Assembly (NCBI GenBank): GCA_029222685.1
Contig: JARHVB010000011.1
Coordinates: forward strand, 62,001 to 126,000
DNA from: Terripilifer ovatus
Lineage (GTDB): Bacteria > Pseudomonadota > Alphaproteobacteria > Rhizobiales > Beijerinckiaceae
Direction of reading: 5' to 3'
DNA length: 64,000 nucleotides
The notes under the pieces were generated by a model. The model made no database searches, was not told the DNA's origin, and saw only the letters and a program-made list of their open reading frames with translations. Made by a program: the position numbers and the translations under genes. Shown piece by piece: positions 34,788 through 44,157 of this stretch (positions are counted from its first letter, which is position 1; every line of letters begins with the position of its first letter).

Positions 34788-36167
34788 TCACAACCGCGCA
34801 TGATCGAAAACGGGCTCGACGGACTGCTTCCATTCGCCGTTGAACTTGTGAATTAGGTCCTGTGCTGCAGTGCGCCCGGTGGCCACTCGTTCGTCGAGCA
34901 GGTCGATATACTGTGTCTCGTCGCGGCCGTCGGTGTCGTGCCGGGCGCGCCGGGTCAGGCCGGCGCGGGCGAGCTTCAGCGCTTCCCGGCCGATGTCACG
35001 CAATGTGTGGTTGTTGATCCGCGCATCGAGGCCGAGCCGGGGCACGTCATCGCGCAGTTTCTGCCGTTCGTCCGCGCTCCAAAGGCGCACAAGATCCCAT
35101 GCGGCATCGAGCGCGCCCTGGTCGTAAAGCAGGCCTGCATAAAATCCCGCCATGGCGAGGATATGCTGCGACGAGCCCATGTCGGCGCCGCGCATTTCCA
35201 GATAGCGTTTCAGCCGGACCTCGGGAAAGATCGTCGACAGATGGTTGGCCCAGTCGGAGACCATCGCCCGCTCGCCGGGCAAGGCCTGCAGACGGCCCTC
35301 CATCAGGTCGCGGAAGTCGGCGCCCGCCACGTCGTGATAGACATCGCCGCGCTTGACGAAATACATCGGCACCTGCAGCGCGTAATGGACATATTGCTCG
35401 AAGCCGAAGCCTTCTTCGAAGGCGAACGGCAACATGCCGGCTCGGTTGTTGTCGGTGTCGCGCCAGATCTCGGAGCGTTCCGACAGACGACCGTTCAGAT
35501 GGCCCTCGGTGAACGGCGAATTGGCGAACAGCGCCGTCGTCAGCGGCTGCAGCGCCAGCGAGACGCGCAGCTTTTTCACCATGTCGGCCTCGGAGGTGAA
35601 GTCGAGATTCACCTGCACGGTCGACGTCCGGTACATCATGTCGAGACCGCGCGTACCTACCTTCGGCATGTAGGCGGTCATGATCTTGTAGCGGCTTTTC
35701 GGCATGACCGGTGTTTGCGCCAGCGACCACAGCGGGCTCATCCCCAGGCCCAGAAAGGCGATGCCGTGCCGCTCGGCAACCGTGCGCGCATGTGCCAGAT
35801 GGGCGCTCAATTCGTCGCGCGTCTGGTGGACGTTTTCCAGCGGCGCGCCGGACAGTTCGAACTGGCCGCCGGGCTCCAGCGAAATCGCACCGCCGCCGTC
35901 AGGATCGAACAGCCCGATCAGGGCATCGCCGTCGACGATCGTCTCCCAGCCGGTCACAGCCTGCATGCCCTCGAGCAGGGCCATGATGCCGCCGTGGCCG
36001 TTCCTGCCGGCATAGGGAACCGGCGAATGGTCCGCCGTGTAGAAGGGGAATTTCTCGTGTTCCGTCCCGAGCAGCAGGATTCCGTCGGTCTTGATGCCTT
36101 GTTCGAACCAGGCGACGAGTTCCCGGCGCGATTCGATCGGCGTTGTGTCGGATGTATCGCGGGCCAT
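34788..36167 (-). CDS. gshA: Glutamate-cysteine ligase (plant/alphaproteobacterial type)
   Basis: This 459-residue enzyme makes gamma-glutamylcysteine, the first step of glutathione synthesis. It belongs to the GCS2/plant-type group used by alphaproteobacteria. Motifs are LLGTEHEKFPFY (ATP/Glu site), SLEPGGQFELSGAPL, MMYRTSTVQVNLDF and YLEMRGADMGS. I start it at the ATG at 36167 (MARDTSD); the open frame runs 27 codons further upstream without a better start. It is a single gene on the minus strand. Confidence 0.93.
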   Translation of the reverse strand: MARDTSDTTPIESRRELVAWFEQGIKTDGILLLGTEHEKFPFYTADHSPVPYAGRNGHGGIMALLEGMQAVTGWETIVDGDALIGLFDPDGGGAISLEPGGQFELSGAPLENVHQTRDELSAHLAHARTVAERHGIAFLGLGMSPLWSLAQTPVMPKSRYKIMTAYMPKVGTRGLDMMYRTSTVQVNLDFTSEADMVKKLRVSLALQPLTTALFANSPFTEGHLNGRLSERSEIWRDTDNNRAGMLPFAFEEGFGFEQYVHYALQVPMYFVKRGDVYHDVAGADFRDLMEGRLQALPGERAMVSDWANHLSTIFPEVRLKRYLEMRGADMGSSQHILAMAGFYAGLLYDQGALDAAWDLVRLWSADERQKLRDDVPRLGLDARINNHTLRDIGREALKLARAGLTRRARHDTDGRDETQYIDLLDERVATGRTAAQDLIHKFNGEWKQSVEPVFDHARL

Positions 36168-36426
36168 GAAACTCGTTGTTAACTGAAAGAGCAATCGGGC
36201 GGAGCCGGATCGGTCGGTCTTAATAGGCGGGCGCCGCAGCCGATGCAATCCGTCGGACGGGGCGGACGCGGCAGGGCATTGAAAATGCTGGAGGCAGCCG
36301 GAAGCCCGGCGCGCGGACCGGACCGCCGCTGCACTTTACCGAAATAACTAAATGACATCATATGGTTCCGAATAAGCAAGTCTTAATGACTTTGCGTGTC
36401 ATATGCGCGCAGACGAAGGAAGCTGC

Positions 36427-36591
36427 ATGGCGCGTATCTGCAAATTTCTGGCGGACCAGCGGGGCGCGACGTCCATTGAGTATGGCTTCATCGGCGTGAC
36501 GGTTTCGATCGCCATCGTGGCAGGGGTGACGTCCATCGGTTCGAAACTGAAGGACCAATGGTACGTAGGGTTGGCCAACGGCTTCAAATAG
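36427..36591 (+). CDS. Flp-type IVb pilin
   Basis: This 54-residue prepilin has a short basic leader, a type IVb processing site (RG/ATSIEYG, cleavage after Gly13, with Glu18 at +5) and one hydrophobic helix (FIGVTVSIAIVAGVTSI). I chose the ATG at 36427 because a GAAGGA site lies seven bases before it. No cpaABC/tadABC assembly genes are in the window, so it is an orphan pilin gene here. Confidence 0.88.
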   Translation: MARICKFLADQRGATSIEYGFIGVTVSIAIVAGVTSIGSKLKDQWYVGLANGFK

Positions 36592-36694
36592 TCTCGCTGT
36601 CGCTCGGCCCATTCGCGACCGTTGGCCGGCGTTCTCAGCCTGTTGAAAGTCCCGCCGGCGGCGAGGTCTTGCGACATCGCCGCCCGAGGACTGG

Positions 36695-37654
36695 CTAGCG
36701 CGGCCTGTTGTTGCCGAATATCTGGCCGAGCATGTCGTCGAGGCCGGATTGCTGCTGCGGCGATGGCCGGGTGCCGTGTCCGAGCATTTTTCCAAACATG
36801 TCGATGCCCGCCTGGATCGTCGCGGGATCGAAGCCGCCCGCAGAACCGGGAGCCGGCACGCCGGGGCTGGACGTCTGGCCCTGTTGAGCCATGCCGCCTT
36901 GCAGGATCTGGCCGAGAATATCAGCAAGACCGCCGCCGCCAACACTGCCGCCTTGCGGCGCAGCGCTGCCGGGCTGGGGCGGTTGGCCGCCCGCATTGCC
37001 GCCGAAGATGCCGCCCAGGATATCGCCAAGGCTACCGCCGCTTTGCGGACCGGCGCCCGGCGGCTGCTGAGCCGCGCCGCCTTGGCGGGCCAGACCGCCT
37101 TGCAGCACCTGGCCGAGAATATCACCGAGGCTGCCGCCCGGACTTGCGCTGCCGACGCTGCCACCGTTGCCGCCTTGCGGCGCCGGCTGCCCAAGCATGC
37201 CCCCGAGCTGGCCGAGGATGCCGCCGAGCCCATTGTTGCTGGCCGATTTGAACAGCCCGCCGAGCACCATCGCCATGATCTCCGGCAGCATCTGCTGGAT
37301 CGTTTCAGGAGCGACGCCGGCAGTGTCGGCCGCATGCGCTGCGACCTGCTGCGTCGCTCTGCTGCTGCCGAAAATCTGGCCGAGCATATCATTGCCGAAC
37401 TGCTGCGTTTCCGGCGCGCTGGCTGCATTGGGATCGCTGAATGCGGCAACACCCCGGCCGTTCGCCATGCCGGTGAAAAGTTGCGCCATGCCGAGCGGGT
37501 CTTGCGTCTTGACCTGCAGGCCATGCGAGAGGGCGGGCAGAACCGATTCAATGGCCGCCTGCGCCTGTGCTTGAGATATGCCGAACTGATTGGCCAGATT
37601 CTGCACGCCTTGACCGTTGTGGGATGCCTGGATGATGTCGTTAAGATTGAACAT
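36695..37654 (-). CDS. DUF937 domain protein with glycine/glutamine-rich repeats
   Basis: This 319-residue protein has an N-terminal DUF937-like domain (about 1-150, MFNLNDIIQASHNGQG...) of helices with repeated LP and MLGQIFG elements. The rest is low-complexity Gly/Gln/Pro sequence containing imperfect copies of a LGDILGQxLQGG unit (at least four). A GGAAGGA site sets the ATG at 37654 rather than the GTG 15 bases earlier. Its function is unknown; the family is soluble and widespread in proteobacteria. Confidence 0.75.
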   Translation of the reverse strand: MFNLNDIIQASHNGQGVQNLANQFGISQAQAQAAIESVLPALSHGLQVKTQDPLGMAQLFTGMANGRGVAAFSDPNAASAPETQQFGNDMLGQIFGSSRATQQVAAHAADTAGVAPETIQQMLPEIMAMVLGGLFKSASNNGLGGILGQLGGMLGQPAPQGGNGGSVGSASPGGSLGDILGQVLQGGLARQGGAAQQPPGAGPQSGGSLGDILGGIFGGNAGGQPPQPGSAAPQGGSVGGGGLADILGQILQGGMAQQGQTSSPGVPAPGSAGGFDPATIQAGIDMFGKMLGHGTRPSPQQQSGLDDMLGQIFGNNRPR

Positions 37655-37712
37655 AACAGCTCCTTCCACAGGTGAGCGGCGCGGACCGTAACGCCAAAGA
37701 GCTAAGCCGAAC

Positions 37713-39071
37713 TTAAACTAAAAGCTTGATGCGGGCGAGCCGGCTCGTGATCTGAAACGCGACGAAGACTGCGGCTGTGCCGAAGATAGCTGCGCCCGCG
37801 ACGATGCCGAGCATCGCGCCTTCCGGCCCCCAATAATGCGCGCCGAGTGTGACAAACGGAATTGTGCCCAGCGTCGCGCGGCCCCAGTTGAACAAGGTCG
37901 AGAGGCCGGGATAACCGAGATTGTTGAAGGCGGCATTGGCTACGAAGATGCAACCCAGAAACACCCAGGCCAGCGCGCCGAAGCGGCAGAAGAACAGCAC
38001 GAGGCCGGCGGATTCTTCCGACGCCGAGAACAGGCGCAGGATCAACGGCGAGGCGAGCCACAGGATCGCCCACACAATGATCGTGTAGCCGATCGCCAGC
38101 GTGAAACAGTCGATCAGCGTGCGCCTGATCCTGTCGTAAAGACGCGCGCCGTAATTCTGGCCGATGATCGGCCCGACCGCGCCCGACAGGGCAAACAGCG
38201 CTCCATAACCAACGCCGACAAGCCGATCGAGAATCGTGACGGCGGCGATGGTTGCCTCGCCGAACGACGAATAGACGCTCATCGCATAAGACGTAGACAC
38301 GGGCGCTGCGAGATTGGTCAGAATGACAGGCAGGGCGATGGCAAGCAGCGTCTTCAGGTCGCTCAGCAGCATGTACTTTTGCGGCCTGCCGATCAGTTTA
38401 TGTACGCGCATGCATCCCCACACACCGACGCCGGCAAAGGCGAGGCGCGAAATATCCGTGGTGATCGCGGCGCCCTGCACGCCGAGACCCATGCCGAAGA
38501 TCAGCAGCGGATCGAAAACCGCGGTGACGAGGCCGCCGCCAAGCGTCACATACATCGACCGGCGCGCATCGCCGGCGGCGCGCAGCAGCCCCGACATGGC
38601 CATGCCGAGCGCCAGCGGCACCGTCGACGGCAAAGTGATCGCGAGAAAAGTCGAGGCGGTGTCCAGGGTCGCGCCGCGGGCGCCCAGCAGATGCAGCAGA
38701 TCTCCACGGAATGGATAGGCCACGATCGTGATGACGCTTGAGATGATGCCGACATGGATAAGGCAGGAGGTGGCCAGGCGCTCCGCCTTGATCCGGTCGC
38801 CGCTGCCGATGGCACGCGAGACGAGCGCGCCGACGGCGATGCTCAGGCCGATGCTGATCGAGATGACGAAAAAGGAAAGCTGCGTCGCATAGCCGACAGC
38901 AGCCGTCAGCGAATGGTCGCCGAGCCAGGAGACATAGAGCAGCGACAGCAGATCGACCACGAAAATGGCCATCAGCCCGATCGAACCCGTCGCCGCCATG
39001 ACGACGACGTGACGCATGATCGGCCCGTGCGTGAAGACGGCACGGTGGCCGGATTTCTGTTCAACACTCAT
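37713..39071 (-). CDS. MATE family efflux transporter
   Basis: This 452-residue multidrug/toxin exporter has twelve predicted membrane helices and the family's repeated halves (GALVSRAIGSGDRIKAERLA in the first, GPIIGQNYGARLYDRIRRTL in the second). It is driven by H+ or Na+. The start at 39071 (MSVEQKSGH) is preferred to an upstream extension. It is a single gene, with 257 bp upstream that show no gene. Confidence 0.9.
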   Translation of the reverse strand: MSVEQKSGHRAVFTHGPIMRHVVVMAATGSIGLMAIFVVDLLSLLYVSWLGDHSLTAAVGYATQLSFFVISISIGLSIAVGALVSRAIGSGDRIKAERLATSCLIHVGIISSVITIVAYPFRGDLLHLLGARGATLDTASTFLAITLPSTVPLALGMAMSGLLRAAGDARRSMYVTLGGGLVTAVFDPLLIFGMGLGVQGAAITTDISRLAFAGVGVWGCMRVHKLIGRPQKYMLLSDLKTLLAIALPVILTNLAAPVSTSYAMSVYSSFGEATIAAVTILDRLVGVGYGALFALSGAVGPIIGQNYGARLYDRIRRTLIDCFTLAIGYTIIVWAILWLASPLILRLFSASEESAGLVLFFCRFGALAWVFLGCIFVANAAFNNLGYPGLSTLFNWGRATLGTIPFVTLGAHYWGPEGAMLGIVAGAAIFGTAAVFVAFQITSRLARIKLLV

Positions 39072-39328
39072 TATCGAAATTTCCGGAAAGACATTCGGCT
39101 CCGCGATCACACGGCGGCACGCTGGAACGACTTAAATTGGCAGGAATGACAGAATTTTTGAGGACCGATGACGGTCGCAATGCCCGAGGCGTTGCTGGTT
39201 AGATAACGTTTATACCGGCGATTGCGAGGAAAATGTCTCTTCAGCCAGAAAAATGGCGAAACCGGGACCGGCAGGCTGCAGCCAGGCCCGGTGAAGGCCT
39301 GAACTGATGGGCTTAGACAACATACGTT

Positions 39329-39814
39329 TCAGCCGACGTGATGCGCGAGCAGCTTGCGGCAGATCCGTTCGAATGCCGCGCGCTCGCTGGCGTCGAGCGG
39401 CGCCAGAAATTTATCCTGCACCGTCTCGACGGCGGGCAGGGCCTGTGCCATGGCCTGCTCACCCGCGGGCGTGACCGCCAGCATGTTCTGCCGCCGGTCT
39501 TCGCGCGAAGCGGTGCGGCTGACCCAGCCTTTCGCTTCGAGCCTGTCGATCACACCGCCGATGGTGGCGCGGTCGTAGCCGATATGCGCTGCGAGCTCCG
39601 CCTGGCCGAGACCTCTGCCGTTGTCCTGAAGCTGTGCGATGGCAACGAGCGACGCGAACTGCACCGGCGTCAGGTCCGGTCCTGCCTCTTCCGCGAACAG
39701 GCGCACCGCGACCTGCTGCAGACGCCGGATGTAATGTCCCGGCATGCGCTCCATGGTCAGACGTGTGGCAGCTGTCTTTTTTTCGCTATCCCGCGCAACG
39801 CTCAATCGAGACAT
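39329..39814 (-). CDS. MarR family transcriptional regulator
   Basis: This is a 161-residue winged-helix regulator. The DNA-binding part is seen as LGQAELAAHIGYDRATIGGVIDRLEAKGWVSR (about 69-100), followed by the wing DRRQNMLAVTPAG. Proteins of this family usually sense phenolic ligands. The start overlaps the end of the hydroxylase gene by 13 bases, so it is translated from the same mRNA and probably controls it through the palindrome at 41033. A longer open frame upstream is antisense noise inside the hydroxylase gene. Confidence 0.88.
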   Translation of the reverse strand: MSRLSVARDSEKKTAATRLTMERMPGHYIRRLQQVAVRLFAEEAGPDLTPVQFASLVAIAQLQDNGRGLGQAELAAHIGYDRATIGGVIDRLEAKGWVSRTASREDRRQNMLAVTPAGEQAMAQALPAVETVQDKFLAPLDASERAAFERICRKLLAHHVG

Positions 39815-40998
39815 TTGTCGACCGACCAGCCATAGAGCCATTCGAGCGCATCGTAATAGCGTTCCTGGGTACGGCCTTTCCACAATTGATTGCGCACCAG
39901 CCGTTCCGCGCCTCCGGCATGAAACAGGCGGCCCATTTCGCGCGCCGAATAGACCACGCGCGCCGTGCGCGGAATGCGCTTTTCTTCGTAGAGCCGGAAG
40001 GCTTTCTGCAGGTCGTTGTTGTTGACTCTCAGCGCTTCGCGCAGCGTCACCGCATCTTCGAGCGCCATGCACGCGCCTTGCGCCATATATTGCAGCATCG
40101 GATGCGCGGCATCGCCGAGCAGGGTGGCGCGGCCTTCGCCCCATTTCAGCACCGGATCGCGGTCGGCGATGGTCCAGCGCCGCCAAGAGGTCGGCTTGTC
40201 GATGAGCTGCCGCGGCCGGTCGGCAATATGCGTGAAGTAGGATTGCACTTCCTCGCGTGAGCCTTCGCGCACGCCCCATTCTTCCTTCTCGCGGCTGTGG
40301 AAGGTGACGACGATATTGTAGAGTTCGCCGCCGCGCATTGGATAATGCACGAGATGGCAATTGGGGCCGACCCAGATCGTCGCCGCGTTCCAGCGCAGAT
40401 CGGCCGGGAATTCGTCGCGCGGCGTGACCGCCCGATAGACCACATGGCCTGGCACGCGATGGCCGTCGCCGACCAGTTTCTCGCGTACGACCGATTTGAC
40501 GCCGTCGCAGCCGATCAGCGCGATGCCGCGATATTCCTTGCCGTTCGAATCCTTAGCGCGCACGCCCTTGTCGTCGATGTCGATGCCGACGATGTGGGAG
40601 TTGGTGTGAAAGTGGACGTTCTTCTTCGTCTGCACTTCCTCGAAGATCGACAGGTGGATGTCGGCGCGATGGATCACCGCATAGGGGTTCTTGAAGCGCG
40701 CGCGAAAGGCTTCGCCAGCCGAAATCTTGCCGACAACGCTCTCGTCGACGGCGTCCATCATGATGAGATCGTCGGTATAGACGGCCCGCGCCCGGGCTCT
40801 GGGGCCGCAGCCCAGCGCGTCCATGGCGGCGAAAGCGTTGGGGCCGAGCTGAATGCCGGCGCCGATCTCACCGATCTCCGGCGCCTGTTCCATCAGTTCG
40901 ACGTCGAAACCCGCCTGCGTCAGCGCCAGGGCGCAGCCCATGCCGCCGATACCGCCGCCGATCACCAGAACCGTGTTTTCATGTGATGCGCCAGCCAT
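39802..40998 (-). CDS. FAD-dependent aromatic hydroxylase (3-hydroxybenzoate 6-hydroxylase-like)
   Basis: This is a 398-residue class A flavoprotein monooxygenase. The FAD fold shows GGGIGG (14-19), the DG motif GCDGVKS and the GD motif LLGDAAHPMLQY. The C-terminal part with RYYDALEWLYGWSVDKCL resembles 3-hydroxybenzoate 6-hydroxylases of the gentisate pathway; salicylate hydroxylase is the alternative. An ideal GGAGGAAA site precedes the ATG at 40998. No gentisate dioxygenase lies nearby. It is followed by, and overlaps, a MarR gene. Confidence 0.85.
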   Translation of the reverse strand: MAGASHENTVLVIGGGIGGMGCALALTQAGFDVELMEQAPEIGEIGAGIQLGPNAFAAMDALGCGPRARARAVYTDDLIMMDAVDESVVGKISAGEAFRARFKNPYAVIHRADIHLSIFEEVQTKKNVHFHTNSHIVGIDIDDKGVRAKDSNGKEYRGIALIGCDGVKSVVREKLVGDGHRVPGHVVYRAVTPRDEFPADLRWNAATIWVGPNCHLVHYPMRGGELYNIVVTFHSREKEEWGVREGSREEVQSYFTHIADRPRQLIDKPTSWRRWTIADRDPVLKWGEGRATLLGDAAHPMLQYMAQGACMALEDAVTLREALRVNNNDLQKAFRLYEEKRIPRTARVVYSAREMGRLFHAGGAERLVRNQLWKGRTQERYYDALEWLYGWSVDKCLD

Positions 40999-41032
40999 GC
41001 TTTCCTCCGCTCGCTTACGTCGCAATTTCGTA

Positions 41033-41055
41033 AGTATGCATTTTGTATGTATACT
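41033..41055. promoter_or_regulatory. MarR-type operator palindrome before the hydroxylase operon
   Basis: AGTATGCAT - 5 bp - ATGTATACT, an inverted repeat with one mismatch in nine pairs, lies 35-57 bases upstream of the hydroxylase ATG in an AT-rich patch. Size and position fit autoregulation by the MarR protein encoded at the end of the operon. Confidence 0.65.
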
Positions 41056-41184
41056 GTCAATCTTGCTTCTGGCGAGGTTTTTGCTACCTGTCGAGCCAAG
41101 GGTCCCCAGACCTTGGTTTAAACGACATCTGAATCGTCTATAAGCCGGCGCGCCGGGCGGTTTCCGGCTTTCCATGAGGACCTT

Positions 41185-42489
41185 ATGCACATTGCTATGA
41201 TCGGCTCGGGCTATGTCGGCCTGGTTTCGGGTGCTTGTTTTGCTGATTTCGGCCATGACGTGACTTGCGTTGACAAGGATGAGACCCGCATCGCCGCGCT
41301 GGAGCGGGGCGAGATCCCCATTTTCGAGCCGGGTCTTGAGGAAATCGTCGCGGCGAACGTGCGCCAGAAGCGCTTGTCCTTCACGCGCAGCCTGGCGCCG
41401 GCCGTGGCCGCTGCCGATGCGGTGTTCATCGCGGTCGGCACGCCGTCGCGCCGCGGCGATGGCCATGCCGATCTCGGCTATGTCTATGCGGCGGCGGCTG
41501 AGGTCGCGGACGCGCTCGACGGCTTTACCGTTATCGTCACCAAATCGACGGTTCCCGTCGGCACCGGCGATGAGATCGAGCGCATCATCCGCGAACGCCG
41601 GCCGGACGCGGATTTCGCCGTCGTCTCCAACCCGGAATTCCTCCGCGAGGGCGCCGCCATCGCGGATTTCAAACATCCCGATCGTATTGTCGTCGGCACC
41701 GGCGAGACGCGCGCGCGAGAGGTGCTGTCGGAAATCTACCGGCCGCTCAATCTCAACCAGCCGCCGCTCATTTTCATGGCGCGGCGCACGGCGGAACTGA
41801 CGAAATATGCCGCCAATGCCTTCCTCGCCACCAAGATCACCTTCATCAACGAGATCGCCGATCTCTGCGAGAAGGCTGGCGCGGATGTGCAGGACGTGGC
41901 GCGCGGCATCGGCCTCGACAATCGCATCGGGCCGAAATTCTTGCATGCGGGGCCCGGCTACGGCGGCTCATGCTTTCCCAAGGATACGATGGCGCTGGTC
42001 AAGACGGCGCAGGAATTCGGTGCGCCGATCCGCATTGTCGAAACCGTGGCCGCCTCCAACGAAACGCGCAAGCGCCGCATGGCCGATAAAATCCTGGAAG
42101 CCTGTAGCGGCTCGGTCACGGGCAAGACCGTTGCGGTGCTCGGGCTCGCCTTCAAGCCCAATACGGATGATATGCGCGATGCGCCGTCGCTCGTGATTCT
42201 GCCTGCGCTGCAATCGCTGGGCGCCAGTGTGCGCGCCTTCGATCCGGAAGCCATGGGACAGGCGCGTCCGCTGCTGGCCGACGTCACCTTCTGCGATGAC
42301 GCCTATGAATGCATCCGCGGCGCCCATGCGCTCGTCATCCTCACTGAATGGGATGCGTTCCGCGCGCTCGATTTGGCGCGCATCAGGACGCTGCTGGCAG
42401 AGCCCGTCATCGTCGATCTGCGCAACATCTATAACCCGGAAGACGTGCGCAAACGCGGCTTTGCCTATACGGGCGTCGGACGCGGCTGA
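41185..42489 (+). CDS. ugd: UDP-glucose 6-dehydrogenase
   Basis: This 434-residue enzyme oxidises UDP-glucose to UDP-glucuronate with two NAD+. It has an N-terminal Rossmann motif GSGYVGLVSG (8-17), the central helical domain, the catalytic Cys263 in YGGSCFPKDT and a C-terminal UDP-binding domain with LGLAFKPNTDD. UDP-glucuronate feeds polysaccharide and, via epimerisation, galacturonate donors, which may link it to the lipid glycosylation genes at 4.6-9 kb. It is a single gene ending in a hairpin shared with the next gene. Confidence 0.95.
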   Translation: MHIAMIGSGYVGLVSGACFADFGHDVTCVDKDETRIAALERGEIPIFEPGLEEIVAANVRQKRLSFTRSLAPAVAAADAVFIAVGTPSRRGDGHADLGYVYAAAAEVADALDGFTVIVTKSTVPVGTGDEIERIIRERRPDADFAVVSNPEFLREGAAIADFKHPDRIVVGTGETRAREVLSEIYRPLNLNQPPLIFMARRTAELTKYAANAFLATKITFINEIADLCEKAGADVQDVARGIGLDNRIGPKFLHAGPGYGGSCFPKDTMALVKTAQEFGAPIRIVETVAASNETRKRRMADKILEACSGSVTGKTVAVLGLAFKPNTDDMRDAPSLVILPALQSLGASVRAFDPEAMGQARPLLADVTFCDDAYECIRGAHALVILTEWDAFRALDLARIRTLLAEPVIVDLRNIYNPEDVRKRGFAYTGVGRG

Positions 42490-42512
42490 GTTGCAGTCTA
42501 AGCCGCGCTTTT
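42481..42512 (+). terminator. Terminator between convergent ugd and GMC genes
   Basis: CGCGGCT (42481-42487) pairs with AGCCGCG (42501-42507) around a 13-nt loop, followed by CTTTT. The hairpin spans the ugd stop and the last bases of the GMC gene on the opposite strand. Confidence 0.6.
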
Positions 42513-44114
42513 GATCATCTCCGCGCCCTTCTCGGCGATCATGTAGACGCAGGCGTTGATATGCGCCGAGACGAGATCGGGCATGGCGGAGGCATCGATC
42601 ACGCGCAGCTTCTCGATGCCGCGCACCCGCAGCGAAGGATCAAGCACGGCGCGCTCGTCCGTGCCCATCCGGCAGGTGCTCGAGGGATGATGCGCGGTGA
42701 GCGCCGTGCGCCGGATGTACGCGTCGATCTCGTCATTGCTGACGACTTTCGGCCCGGGCGACATTTCGGCCTCGCGATAGGGCGACATCGCGGCAGCTTC
42801 GCCGACGGCGCGGGCGCGGCGGAAGCCTTCGCGCAGTTTCGGCAGATCGCCGGGCTCGGAAAAGAAGTTGTAGACGATGCGCGGCGCGGCCATCGGATCA
42901 TTGGAGCGCAATAGAACCTCGCCGCGGCTTTGCGGATGCAGCAAGGTCGGCCGGATGCCGTAGCCGTCCGTATAGGGCGCGACGATGCCTGGAAACCACA
43001 GCCGCGTCTGCGGCGGCACGCTGTGGAACATGAACTCGATGTCCGGGACTTCTTCGGACGCAGCCGTCTTGATAAAAGCGTGCAGTCCGCCCGGCACGAC
43101 GGTGCCCGGCCCAGTGCCGAGGAAATAGGCGCGCAGCATGCTGATCGCCATGCGGTCGAAGCGCATTTCGCGCTGGAATGCGCCGGGCTGCTTGCGCCGG
43201 TAGGTGATCCAGATGCCCAGATGATCCTGCAGGTCCTTGCCGACCGGCAGATCGGCGATCGTCGTAATGCCCATCTGCTTGAGATGGTCGGCAGGCCCGA
43301 TGCCCGACAGCATGAGCAGTTGCGGCGTGTTGAAAGCACCGGCGCTGAGGATGACCTCGCGTGAGGCATAGGCTTCAAACGACAGGCTGTCCTTCGTATA
43401 GGCGATGCCCCTGGCATGCGTGCCGTCGAGCAGGATGCGCGTCGTATGCGCGCCAGTCTCGACGGTCAGGTTGCTGCGCCCGCGCGCCGGCCGCAGATAG
43501 GCGCGCGAGGATGACGAGCGGCGGCCGTCGCGGATCGTATATTGACCGCGTCCGAAGCCTTCCTGCTGAGGGCCGTTGTAATCCGGCGTATGCGGATAGC
43601 CGCAGGATTTGCCGGCCTCGATCCAGGCTTCGTAAAGCGGGTCGGGCGTTTTCGCCCATTGCGTGCCGAGCGGCCCGGTCGCGCCGCGCGCCTGGCTTTC
43701 GCCGCCCTCCCAGGTTTCGCTGCGCCGGAAGTAGGGCAGCACATCGTTGTAGCTCCAGCCGGTTGCGCCGTTGCGCGCCCAGCGGTCGTAATCACCCGGG
43801 TTGCCGCGCGTATAGGCCATGACATTGATCGACGACGAGCCGCCGAGCACCTTGCCGCGCATGGCCTCGAGCCTGCGGTTGTCGAGATTGGGAACGGGAT
43901 CGGTTTCAAAACCCCAGTCGTGCATGGCGTATTGATGCATTTTGCCCATGCCGAGCGGGATCGAGATCAGCGGGTCGATATCGCGCGGTCCGGCTTCCAG
44001 CAGCAGGACGCTGGCGCTGCCGTTCTCGCTCAGGCGGTTGGCCAGGACGCAGCCGGCGGAGCCTGCGCCGACGATCACGTAGTCATATGTTCTTGTCGAC
44101 ACGCGTTCCCCCAT
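42498..44114 (-). CDS. GMC family FAD oxidoreductase (alcohol/choline dehydrogenase-like)
   Basis: This is a 538-residue flavoprotein. The N-terminal FAD site is IVGAGSAGCVLANRLSE (about 14-30), the GMC signature 1 region is VLGGSSSINVMAYTRG, and the C-terminal catalytic His lies in HHPSSTCRMG. The family oxidises alcohols, choline or polyethylene glycol-type substrates; the real substrate is unknown. No betaine-aldehyde dehydrogenase or BetI is near, so a choline role is not supported. Confidence 0.88.
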   Translation of the reverse strand: MGERVSTRTYDYVIVGAGSAGCVLANRLSENGSASVLLLEAGPRDIDPLISIPLGMGKMHQYAMHDWGFETDPVPNLDNRRLEAMRGKVLGGSSSINVMAYTRGNPGDYDRWARNGATGWSYNDVLPYFRRSETWEGGESQARGATGPLGTQWAKTPDPLYEAWIEAGKSCGYPHTPDYNGPQQEGFGRGQYTIRDGRRSSSSRAYLRPARGRSNLTVETGAHTTRILLDGTHARGIAYTKDSLSFEAYASREVILSAGAFNTPQLLMLSGIGPADHLKQMGITTIADLPVGKDLQDHLGIWITYRRKQPGAFQREMRFDRMAISMLRAYFLGTGPGTVVPGGLHAFIKTAASEEVPDIEFMFHSVPPQTRLWFPGIVAPYTDGYGIRPTLLHPQSRGEVLLRSNDPMAAPRIVYNFFSEPGDLPKLREGFRRARAVGEAAAMSPYREAEMSPGPKVVSNDEIDAYIRRTALTAHHPSSTCRMGTDERAVLDPSLRVRGIEKLRVIDASAMPDLVSAHINACVYMIAEKGAEMIKSAA

Positions 44115-44157
44115 TTGCGGCGTTCAGCCGTGCATTGCTTGACCGGTTGTTAGCACA

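Noticed and set aside
40999..41946. N-terminal extension of the FAD hydroxylase frame over ugd
   Set aside because: The ideal ribosome site and FAD motif place the start at 40998. The extension is antisense to ugd.
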